A stretch of DNA of 12,873 nt from SIG714 sp045629725 (GTDB taxonomy: Bacteria > Bacillota > Clostridia > Oscillospirales > CAG-272): contig JAZQRT010000033.1 in the NCBI GenBank assembly GCA_045629725.1, positions 1 through 12,873 on the forward strand. Reading direction: 5' to 3'. Position numbers and translations under genes: made by a program. The notes under the pieces were generated by a model. It was not told where the DNA came from and did no database searches. It was given only the letters and a program-made list of their open reading frames with translations. Position 1 is the first letter of the stretch. Each line of letters starts with the position of its first letter. Of the stretch, positions 8,044 through 12,873 are shown in pieces.

Positions 8044-8766
8044 TTATTTTCCCACAATGTCACGAATTACCTCGGAGGCGATGATGAGCCCCGCAACGGA
8101 GGGCACAAAGGAGCAGGAGGCGGGTGTTGCGCGTCTTTTTTCTTCACAAGTACCTTCATCGGGCTGAAAGAGGGGAATAATCGGAGTTTCCTCGGAATAT
8201 ACTACCTTCAGCTTGCGTACACCTCTTTTTTTGAGCTCCGTTCTCATGACCCTTGCAAGAGGGCAAACGGAGGTCTTGTATATATCCGCAACCTTAAGCA
8301 TGGTCGGGTCAAGCTTATTTCCCGTTCCCATTGAGGATATGATGGGTGTGTTCGTCCTTTGACATGCCATAACAAGCCCGATCTTTCCCGTCACTGTGTC
8401 GATTGCGTCGATAACGTAATCGTAAAGAGAAAAGTCAAAGTCACATCCGTTTTCCTCGGGAAGATAAAAGCAGTTGAGGGTATTTATCTTCACCTCGGGA
8501 TTGATATCCAAAAATCTTTCCTTTGCCGCTTCTGTTTTGTATTTGCCGACAGTGCTGTGCAGGGCGATGATCTGGCGGTTGATGTTTGACGCGGCAACTC
8601 TGTCGCTGTCAATAAGGTCAAGCTCTCCAACTCCCGCTCGTACAAGGGCTTCCGCCGCGTGACCGCCCACTCCGCCGATTCCAAACACGGCAACTCGGGA
8701 GCTTTTTAATTTATCAAGCGCCTCTTTTCCGTGGTGCATTTGGGTTCTTGTGAATATTTCTGACAT
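8044..8766 (-). CDS. tcdA: tRNA threonylcarbamoyladenosine dehydratase (TcdA/CsdL, ThiF/MoeB-like)
   Basis: The 240-residue E1-like enzyme uses ATP to convert t6A at position 37 of ANN-decoding tRNAs to its cyclic form. The Rossmann nucleotide-binding loop is GIGGVGGHAAEALVRAG (29-45), followed by LIDSDRVAASNINRQ (51-65), DAID (120-123), the family motif GTGNKLDP (147-154) and a C-terminal SVAGLIIASEVI helix. Length and motifs match TcdA/YgdL rather than ThiF, MoeB or HesA, which usually sit beside their sulfur-carrier genes; none is here. The ATG is preceded by GGAGG with a short 4-nt spacer. The gene begins only about 20 nt after the T-tract of the secG terminator, so it depends on read-through or on a promoter not recognised here, perhaps inside the secG 3' end. 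Confidence 0.92.
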   Translation of the reverse strand: MSEIFTRTQMHHGKEALDKLKSSRVAVFGIGGVGGHAAEALVRAGVGELDLIDSDRVAASNINRQIIALHSTVGKYKTEAAKERFLDINPEVKINTLNCFYLPEENGCDFDFSLYDYVIDAIDTVTGKIGLVMACQRTNTPIISSMGTGNKLDPTMLKVADIYKTSVCPLARVMRTELKKRGVRKLKVVYSEETPIIPLFQPDEGTCEEKRRATPASCSFVPSVAGLIIASEVIRDIVGK

Positions 8767-8784
8767 GGTTCCTCCGTCAATATC

Positions 8785-8814
8785 AAAAAAGAGAAATACG
8801 AAAACGCATTTCTC
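8785..8814 (-). terminator. Intrinsic terminator of secG
   Basis: Minus-strand arms GAGAAATGCG (8805-8814) and CGTATTTCTC (8791-8800) pair over 10 bp with one G-U wobble and a TTTT loop, followed at once by six T residues (8785-8790). It sits between secG and the tcdA ribosome binding site. Confidence 0.88.
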
Positions 8815-8830
8815 CTTATTTGATCTTTGA

Positions 8831-9247
8831 TTATTCTGCAGTTTCTGTAGCTGCGGGTGTTACGGTAGCCTCAGGCGTTGCTGTAACTGTTGCCTCAGGT
8901 GTAACTGTAGCTTCGGGTGTAGCTGTTGTTGTAGGCTCGGGGGTGTTATCGGCGCCGAAGGATGAGTCTGTTATTGTTTCGCCGGGCTTAAGAGAAGGAA
9001 CGAAGTTTCCGTTTCTCTGCTCAAATATAACGAGAACAAGGATAACAACAACAAATACGATTGCAACGATCGTTGTAAGCTTGGAAAGCTTTTTTCCGGA
9101 CTTCTTGGACTTGCCTTTTCCAAGGTAAGACTCTGTATTTCCCTCAAGTGCTCCAAGACCCTGTGACTTACCTTCCTGAAGAAGAACTGCCACAACGAGG
9201 AATACTGCCATAATGATAAGTACGATTTTGATAATTGTGGTAAACAT
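8831..9247 (-). CDS. secG: Protein translocase subunit SecG with long Pro/Thr/Ala-rich tail
   Basis: The 138-residue protein is the small accessory subunit of the SecYEG channel. The first 80 residues are a normal SecG: helix 1 (about 3-23), the conserved loop QEGKSQGLGALEGNTESYLG (25-43) with the basic stretch KGKSKKSGKKLSK, and helix 2 (about 58-76). Most SecG proteins end near 70-80 residues; here about 58 more follow, including three TPEATV units (110-115, 116-121, 124-129) and TPAATE. Since both SecG ends face outward in E. coli, the tail is predicted to be extracellular. The start is ATG 9247 with GGAGG 5 nt upstream; the frame is open to 9328 but includes the promoter, so the longer version is rejected. 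secG has its own promoter and a strong terminator; glyA is upstream and tcdA downstream. Confidence 0.93.
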   Translation of the reverse strand: MFTTIIKIVLIIMAVFLVVAVLLQEGKSQGLGALEGNTESYLGKGKSKKSGKKLSKLTTIVAIVFVVVILVLVIFEQRNGNFVPSLKPGETITDSSFGADNTPEPTTTATPEATVTPEATVTATPEATVTPAATETAE

Positions 9248-9261
9248 TTTATCCTCCGCAA

Positions 9262-9278
9262 TTCCGACGTGGTCGGAA
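9262..9278. repeat. Perfect inverted repeat in the secG leader
   Basis: TTCCGAC and GTCGGAA (7-bp arms, 3-bp spacer) lie about 10 nt upstream of the secG Shine-Dalgarno sequence, inside the predicted 60-nt leader. It could be an RNA hairpin beside the ribosome binding site or a protein-binding site. A T-rich tract follows on the plus strand, but no plus-strand gene ends here. Confidence 0.55.
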
Positions 9279-9313
9279 ATATTTTTTATTCCATTTTTAG
9301 AACATGTAGGGGT

Positions 9314-9342
9314 ATTATAGCATAACAAAACGATTATTGCAA
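9314..9342 (-). promoter_or_regulatory. Sigma-A-like promoter of secG
   Basis: On the minus strand TTGCAA (9337-9342) and TATAAT (9314-9319) are separated by 17 bp, in the 160-bp gap after glyA. The predicted transcription start is near 9307. Confidence 0.8.
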
Positions 9343-9407
9343 TAGGTTTAGTGAATTTTTTTCAAAATTTTTCTTTAAGAAATTGTTAAAAGAACGCTCC
9401 CGAAAAA

Positions 9408-10652
9408 TCAAGAATAAAGAGGATATTTATTGCAAATGGCAGTAACTTCCCCACGGATATAATCTGCGGAATTTTCAAAATCCGTTGCGGTGAGCTTGAT
9501 GAGCCTTGCAAGCTTTACCATATCCTCCTCAACAAGTCCTCTTGAGGTAACGGCAGGGGTGCCGATTCTTACGCCGCTTGTAACGGTGGGCTTTTCGGGA
9601 TCGTTGGGAATGGAGTTTTTGTTGACGGTGATGTATACCTCGTCAAGTCTGCGCTCAAGCTCTTTACCCGTAACACCGAGGTTGCGCAGGTCGAGGAGCA
9701 TGAGGTGGTTATCCGTACCGCCGGAAACAAGATTAAAGCCTTCCTTAATAAGGGATTCGGAAAGTGTCTTTGCATTTTTAACGATCTGATGCTGATAAGC
9801 CTTGAACTCGGGCTTCAATGCCTCGCCAAGACATACCGCCTTAGCGGCGATGGTGTGCATGAGGGGACCACCCTGTGTTCCGGGGAATATACCCTTGTTG
9901 ATAGCCTTTGCAAATTCCTCACGGCAGAGGATAAGACCGCCTCTGGGACCGCGGAGGGTCTTGTGGGTGGTGGTGGTAACGATGTCCGCATAGGGGACGG
10001 GGGACGCGTGCTCACCTGCGGCAACAAGACCTGCTATATGAGCCATGTCAACCATCAAAAGAGCTCCGCATTTCTTTGCAACGTATCCGAATCTTTCAAA
10101 GTCTATCGCTCTGGGATAAGCGGAAGCGCCTGCAACGATGAGGGCGGGACGGTATTCCATCGCCTTTTTCTCCATGGCGTCATAGTCAAGAAGTCCCGTT
10201 TCCTCTGAAACGCCGTAGGCTTCAAAGTGGTAGTAATTACCCGAAATATTAACGGGTGAGCCGTGGGAAAGGTGACCGCCGTGGGCAAGGTTCATGCCGA
10301 GAACTCGGTCGCCGTGCTTTAAAAGTCCGTAGTATACAGCGCAGTTTGCCTGTGCGCCGCTGTGGGGCTGAACGTTTGCGTGCTCTGCGCCGAAAAGCTC
10401 CTTGGCTCTGTCGATCGCTATCTGTTCAACAACGTCAACACACTCGCAGCCGCCGTAATAACGTCTGCCGGGATATCCTTCTGCGTATTTATTTGTAAGC
10501 ACCGTAGAGTTTGCCGCAAGAACTGCTTTGGAAACAACGTTTTCGGAGGCGATAAGCTCAAGTCCTCTTTGTTGGCGATCGAACTCAGCTTTAACGGCTT
10601 CACCTACAGCAGGGTCGTATTGTGTTAAAAAATCCATGTTTTCTTTGATCAT
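9408..10652 (-). CDS. glyA: Serine hydroxymethyltransferase
   Basis: The 414-residue PLP enzyme interconverts serine plus tetrahydrofolate with glycine plus 5,10-methylene-tetrahydrofolate, the main cytoplasmic source of one-carbon units for purines, thymidylate and methionine. Length is typical. Seen in order: LELIASENVVS (31-41), NKYAEGYPGRRYYGG (54-68), QPHSGAQANCAVY (95-107), the PLP-contacting VDMAHIAGLVAAG (201-213) and TTTTHKTLRGPRGG with Schiff-base Lys231. GTPAVTSRG lies near the C-terminus. The ATG at 10652 is preceded by GGAGG with an 8-nt spacer. The gene is monocistronic in appearance, with its own promoter and a long structured leader that probably controls it; no strong terminator was found between it and the secG promoter. 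Confidence 0.97.
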   Translation of the reverse strand: MIKENMDFLTQYDPAVGEAVKAEFDRQQRGLELIASENVVSKAVLAANSTVLTNKYAEGYPGRRYYGGCECVDVVEQIAIDRAKELFGAEHANVQPHSGAQANCAVYYGLLKHGDRVLGMNLAHGGHLSHGSPVNISGNYYHFEAYGVSEETGLLDYDAMEKKAMEYRPALIVAGASAYPRAIDFERFGYVAKKCGALLMVDMAHIAGLVAAGEHASPVPYADIVTTTTHKTLRGPRGGLILCREEFAKAINKGIFPGTQGGPLMHTIAAKAVCLGEALKPEFKAYQHQIVKNAKTLSESLIKEGFNLVSGGTDNHLMLLDLRNLGVTGKELERRLDEVYITVNKNSIPNDPEKPTVTSGVRIGTPAVTSRGLVEEDMVKLARLIKLTATDFENSADYIRGEVTAICNKYPLYS

Positions 10653-10704
10653 ATGATTTTCCTCCGTATGAGATATTTTAAATAAAATAAATTTAAGTTG
10701 ATTT

Positions 10705-10783
10705 TTTATGGGGGAATTACTCTGCTTTGGGTCAAAATAACTCGGCAGATGGCACTCGCGTGGAGTACGGCTTTCCCCAAATT
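10705..10783 (-). promoter_or_regulatory. Structured RNA leader of glyA, riboswitch-like, class not recognised
   Basis: In the roughly 140-nt glyA leader, GGGGAA (10773-10778) pairs with TTCCCC (10711-10716), enclosing TACTC/GAGTA (10763-10767 with 10718-10722), a CAC-GCGA-GTG tetraloop hairpin (10753-10762) and CTGC/GCAG (10745-10748 with 10722-10725). The 1-base overlap at 10722 means the last two share or divide that region. A competing helix pairs TTTGGG (10776-10781) with CCCAAA (10726-10731) and would use the same G run. The element is GC-richer than its flanks. I do not see the hallmark sequences of ZTP, THF, glycine, SAM or T-box leaders. The pairings were found by eye, without energy calculation. 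Confidence 0.55.
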
Positions 10784-10797
10784 TACATTACCTTATC

Positions 10798-10826
10798 ATT
10801 GTACACCATTTCATTCAAAATGTAAA
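10798..10826 (-). promoter_or_regulatory. Sigma-A-like promoter of glyA
   Basis: On the minus strand TTTACA (10821-10826) and TACAAT (10798-10803) are 17 bp apart. Transcription would start near 10791, just before the structured leader. The promoter is divergent from that of the YihY-family gene. Confidence 0.75.
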
Positions 10827-10880
10827 GATAATTTTTAATATTTTTTTAATATTTTGTTATAATATTTATAAAAAGATAAA

Positions 10881-10909
10881 TTGACAATATTTAATATATG
10901 TGGTATCAT
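10881..10909 (+). promoter_or_regulatory. Sigma-A-like promoter of the YihY-family gene
   Basis: Consensus TTGACA (10881-10886) and TATCAT (10904-10909) are separated by 17 bp. Transcription would start near 10916, about 30 nt before the first possible start codon. Confidence 0.78.
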
Positions 10910-10926
10910 AATATGAAGATAGTGTT

Positions 10927-10962
10927 ATGGAGCGTAAGTTTGAACAATGTGCAGATCAATGA
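10927..10962 (+). CDS. Possible 11-codon leader ORF before the YihY-family gene
   Basis: ATG at 10927 opens an 11-residue frame (MERKFEQCADQ) whose TGA (10960-10962) overlaps the ATG at 10959 in an ATGA arrangement. That ATG is the second in-frame start of the downstream gene. The overlap suggests translational coupling, but the leader ORF has no clear Shine-Dalgarno sequence and starts only about 11 nt after the predicted transcription start, so it may be chance. Confidence 0.25.
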   Translation: MERKFEQCADQ

Positions 10963-11792
10963 AGAAATTTTTTCGGGAAATAAAAAAGACCGTTCTTGCT
11001 ATATATCGGCATTTTGATAAAACCAACCTCTTTTTATATACAGCGCAAACCACTTATTACGTAATATTTTCTTCGATTCCGCTGATAATGCTCATAATCA
11101 TGGTGTGGAGAGGAATATTCCCCGAAATGGCAGATTATGCAATAGACGTTCTGACAAACGCGGCTCCCGAGATAACCTCCCGCTTGCCGGATGATTTCTG
11201 GGATTCTGTTCTGTCCTTTGATGCCCCGCTGTTTTCCTTGACTCTTATAATGATGATCTGGTCCGCATCCAAGTGGGCAAAGTCGCTGTCATCGGGGCTT
11301 TGTTCCATATACGGCTCTCAGGGGAAAAGAAATTTTGTGATGAGGTACGTTTTTTCATGGCTTTATACCTTGGTGTTTATTTTATTCATGGTTACTGCCC
11401 TTGGAGTTATGATCTTCGGAAACGTATTTTACTCAAAGCTGACGGGAACTGACGTCGGTATAAGATTTGCAGAGCTGCTCATTCGCCTCAAGGGAGTGAT
11501 ACTGAGTATGCTCCTCAGTCTGTTTGCCGTTATCGTATATAAGCATATGGGTGCCACTGAATATAAAATGAAGGAGCTTATGCCGGGCGCGCTTTTTTCG
11601 GGTATCGGCTGGAGCGTGTATTCATCGGTGTTCTCGCTTTACATCAGATATTATTCCGATTACAGCGTGCTTTACGGAAGCATCGGACTTATACTTGTTA
11701 TGATGCTTTGGATATATAACTGCATAATGATACTTTTTCTCGGCGCGGAGCTTAACGTATATATAAGAAAGCGTCCCTTGATCGTTGTGTGA
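10947..11792 (+). CDS. YihY/BrkB-family inner membrane protein
   Basis: The 281-residue integral membrane protein belongs to the YihY (BrkB) family, once mislabelled ribonuclease BN; its function is not established. About six membrane segments are visible (roughly 35-55, 94-110, 135-160, 183-199, 212-232, 243-268). Family signs are the N-terminal TAQTTYYVIFSSIPLIM, the central IWSASKWAKSLSSGL, and the C-terminal YGSIGLILVMMLWIY with LFLGAELN. Length is typical. The start is uncertain: ATG 10947 and ATG 10959 are both possible, an in-frame stop at 10941 rules out anything earlier, and the only purine-rich motif (GGAG, 10929-10932) is 14 nt before the first. It is divergent from glyA, has its own promoter and converges on spoVG. 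Confidence 0.9.
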   Translation: MCRSMKKFFREIKKTVLAIYRHFDKTNLFLYTAQTTYYVIFSSIPLIMLIIMVWRGIFPEMADYAIDVLTNAAPEITSRLPDDFWDSVLSFDAPLFSLTLIMMIWSASKWAKSLSSGLCSIYGSQGKRNFVMRYVFSWLYTLVFILFMVTALGVMIFGNVFYSKLTGTDVGIRFAELLIRLKGVILSMLLSLFAVIVYKHMGATEYKMKELMPGALFSGIGWSVYSSVFSLYIRYYSDYSVLYGSIGLILVMMLWIYNCIMILFLGAELNVYIRKRPLIVV

Positions 11793-11811
11793 GTTAATTG
11801 AGACCGGTGAG

Positions 11812-11840
11812 AAAAACAAAAAGACCCTTTGAAGGGTCCT
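11812..11840 (-). terminator. spoVG terminator, possibly shared with the convergent YihY-family gene
   Basis: GACCCTT (11823-11829) and AAGGGTC (11832-11838) form a 7-bp stem with a 2-nt loop. On the minus strand it is followed by TTTTTGTTTTT, a good T-tract for spoVG; on the plus strand only CTTTG follows, so it would terminate the YihY-family gene less well. Confidence 0.8.
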
Positions 11841-11855
11841 TTGTGGATAGATAAA

Positions 11856-12158
11856 TTATTCGCAATCCGCGGTTTCCATCACAGCTTCAGCCTCCGCTGC
11901 CACGAGAGCTTTTTCATAAGCATCAATGATCGCATCCTCAAGCTCGGCTCTGAAGGGAGCGTTGATGGGATGGACGATGTCGCGGTAGGTTCCGTCGGGA
12001 TTCTTGCGGCTGGGCATAACGACGAAAAGCTTTTCTTTCGCGCTGATGACTTTTATATCGTGAAGTGCAAGCTGGTTGTCAAAAGTCACTGAAACGATGG
12101 CCTTCATGGGGCTCTCATCGTTAAATAATTTTCTTACTTTTACATTTGTGATCTGCAT
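11856..12158 (-). CDS. spoVG: Septation/sporulation regulator SpoVG
   Basis: The 100-residue protein matches SpoVG over its whole length: MQITNVKVRKL at the N-terminus, the core VSVTFDNQLALHDIKVI, and the hallmark MPSRK...DGTYRDIVHPIN (48-66), then an acidic Ala/Glu-rich C-terminal helix. SpoVG is a small nucleic-acid-binding protein that affects sporulation, septation and virulence genes in Firmicutes and is also found in non-sporulating species, so it does not prove sporulation. A GAGGTG sequence lies 5 nt before the ATG. It is divergent from murC across 257 bp and converges with the YihY-family gene. In Bacillus it is driven by sigma-H; a convincing sigma-H pair is not seen here, but a TATAAT with a poor -35 lies about 65 nt upstream. 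Confidence 0.96.
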   Translation of the reverse strand: MQITNVKVRKLFNDESPMKAIVSVTFDNQLALHDIKVISAKEKLFVVMPSRKNPDGTYRDIVHPINAPFRAELEDAIIDAYEKALVAAEAEAVMETADCE

Positions 12159-12192
12159 GGTGTCACCTCGGTTTTATTAATTTTCTGAAATT

Positions 12193-12216
12193 ATTCAAAG
12201 CAGCAGTCCTTTGAAT
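12193..12216. repeat. Perfect 8-bp inverted repeat at the start of the spoVG transcript
   Basis: ATTCAAAG (12193-12200) and CTTTGAAT (12209-12216) are separated by 8 bp. The repeat begins about where transcription from the TATAAT at 12223-12228 would start, so it could be an operator or a hairpin at the 5' end of the message. Confidence 0.6.
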
Positions 12217-12222
12217 GGTCTA

Positions 12223-12228
12223 ATTATA
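12223..12228 (-). promoter_or_regulatory. Candidate -10 element of spoVG
   Basis: A perfect TATAAT on the minus strand, about 65 nt upstream of the spoVG ATG. At the expected -35 distance the sequence (GAATAA) is a poor match to TTGACA, so an activator or another sigma factor may be involved. Confidence 0.45.
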
Positions 12229-12415
12229 CAATTATTTTTTTGAATTTATTCGGTGTTTTTGAAATTTTTTATTTAACTTTAAAAAAACAAAATTTAAACA
12301 CGAGGCGTAACGTTTTATTTTCGTAATATTTTCACAAAAAACGGCTAACAACTTTTAAACATTTGGTAATAATTTTTCGCAAAAAAACAAATAAGGTTAA
12401 TTTTTAGGAGATGGA

Positions 12416-12873
12416 ATGATGAGTATACTTGATGTTATCGGAAAATGCAAAAAGCTGCACTTCGTCGGTATAGGCGGCGTGTCCATGTCAAGCCTTGCGG
12501 CGATCGCAAACAGACGGGGATATGAGGTTACGGGATCGGACGATGATCTGAACAATACCACCGTTGAATATCTTGAGAGCTTGGGTATAAAGATATATAC
12601 CCCCCTGTCTGCCGACAATATAAAGGAAGGGGTCGAGCTGGTCGTAAGAACTGCGGCGGTGCATATGGATAACCCCGAGATCAAAAGAGCGGTGGAGATG
12701 GGAATACCCGTCATAACCCGCGCGGAATATCTTGGATACATAATGACGGAATACGAGGAGCGTATCGGAATTTCGGGAACCCACGGAAAGAGCACCACCA
12801 CGGGAATGATACATTCCCTTTACGATAATGCGGGGAAGGATCCCACCTCCATTTGCGGAGCGGTGATGTCCTG
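12416..12873 (+). CDS. murC: UDP-N-acetylmuramate--L-alanine ligase, 5' part
   Basis: The first 152 codons are present and the frame is open at the window edge. MurC adds L-alanine to UDP-MurNAc in the cytoplasm, the first amino-acid step of peptidoglycan stem-peptide synthesis. The N-terminal Rossmann domain shows LHFVGIGGVSMSSLA (14-28) and GSDDD (40-44), and RTAAVHMDNPEI (78-89) and ITRAEYLGYIM (100-110) are typical of the family. The ATP-binding P-loop is GISGTHGKSTTTGMI (118-132). Full-length members are about 450 residues, so roughly two-thirds lies outside. AGGAG (12406-12410) is 5 nt before ATG 12416 and 8 nt before the next codon, also ATG (12419); either could be the start. No clear promoter was found in the AT-rich gap shared with spoVG. 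Confidence 0.95.
   Translation, partial: MMSILDVIGKCKKLHFVGIGGVSMSSLAAIANRRGYEVTGSDDDLNNTTVEYLESLGIKIYTPLSADNIKEGVELVVRTAAVHMDNPEIKRAVEMGIPVITRAEYLGYIMTEYEERIGISGTHGKSTTTGMIHSLYDNAGKDPTSICGAVMS

Noticed and set aside
8836..8935. CRISPR-like short repeats
   Set aside because: These imperfect repeats encode the Pro/Thr/Ala tail of SecG in frame; there are no unique spacers and no cas genes.
9248..9328. Longer N-terminus of SecG starting at 9328
   Set aside because: It would include the promoter and leader; ATG 9247 has a perfect GGAGG and gives the standard SecG start.
10653..10800. Assigning the glyA leader to the ZTP, THF or glycine riboswitch class
   Set aside because: The conserved core sequences of these classes are not visible by eye, so naming a class would be a guess.
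12397..12814. Minus-strand frames opposite murC
   Set aside because: They overlap the MurC P-loop region in antisense and extend over the murC ribosome binding site; no family resemblance.
1..12873. A new multi-gene defence, mobile or biosynthetic system
   Set aside because: All genes fall in known, mostly housekeeping families, and most have separate promoters and terminators; nothing suggests a shared unknown function.

Overview
The window looks like chromosomal DNA from a low-to-moderate GC Gram-positive bacterium of the class Clostridia, perhaps an uncultured gut Oscillospirales-like lineage. This rests on strong GGAGG-type ribosome binding sites, TTGACA/TATAAT promoters with 16-17 bp spacers, a spoVG gene, an archaeal-type prolyl-tRNA synthetase and a tRNA t6A dehydratase. 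The taxonomy is inference; no rRNA gene is present to confirm it. I see no phage genes, insertion sequences, CRISPR array, tRNA or rRNA.

Layout. Bases 1-10652 are coded almost wholly on the minus strand. Reading with transcription, they hold glyA (serine hydroxymethyltransferase), secG (translocon subunit with an unusual Pro/Thr/Ala-rich tail), tcdA, proS, a PMCA-like Ca2+ P-type ATPase, an MscS-type mechanosensitive channel and a glycoside hydrolase family 127 enzyme. The GH127 gene runs off the left edge and carries a discoidin-like domain plus a Pro/Thr linker. Next come a plus-strand YihY/BrkB-family membrane protein (10947-11792), convergent spoVG (minus) and, divergent from spoVG, the 5' part of murC (plus), which runs off the right edge.

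Transcription. glyA, secG, proS, mscS and yihY each have a recognisable sigma-A-like promoter, and secG, proS, mscS and spoVG are followed by hairpins with T-tracts. Most genes therefore look like single-gene units rather than one operon. The functions are mostly housekeeping (one-carbon metabolism, secretion, tRNA charging and modification, ion and osmotic homeostasis, cell wall synthesis), with one carbohydrate-degradation gene at the left end.

No gene cluster here suggests a new multi-gene system. The most interesting points are non-coding or architectural: a roughly 140-nt glyA leader with two mutually exclusive helices and no riboswitch class that I recognise; a 62-bp palindromic element with 6-bp inverted ends between proS and the ATPase gene; the TPEATV-repeat tail on SecG; the GH127 protein with secreted-type appendages but no signal peptide; and inverted repeats at the start of the spoVG and secG transcripts.
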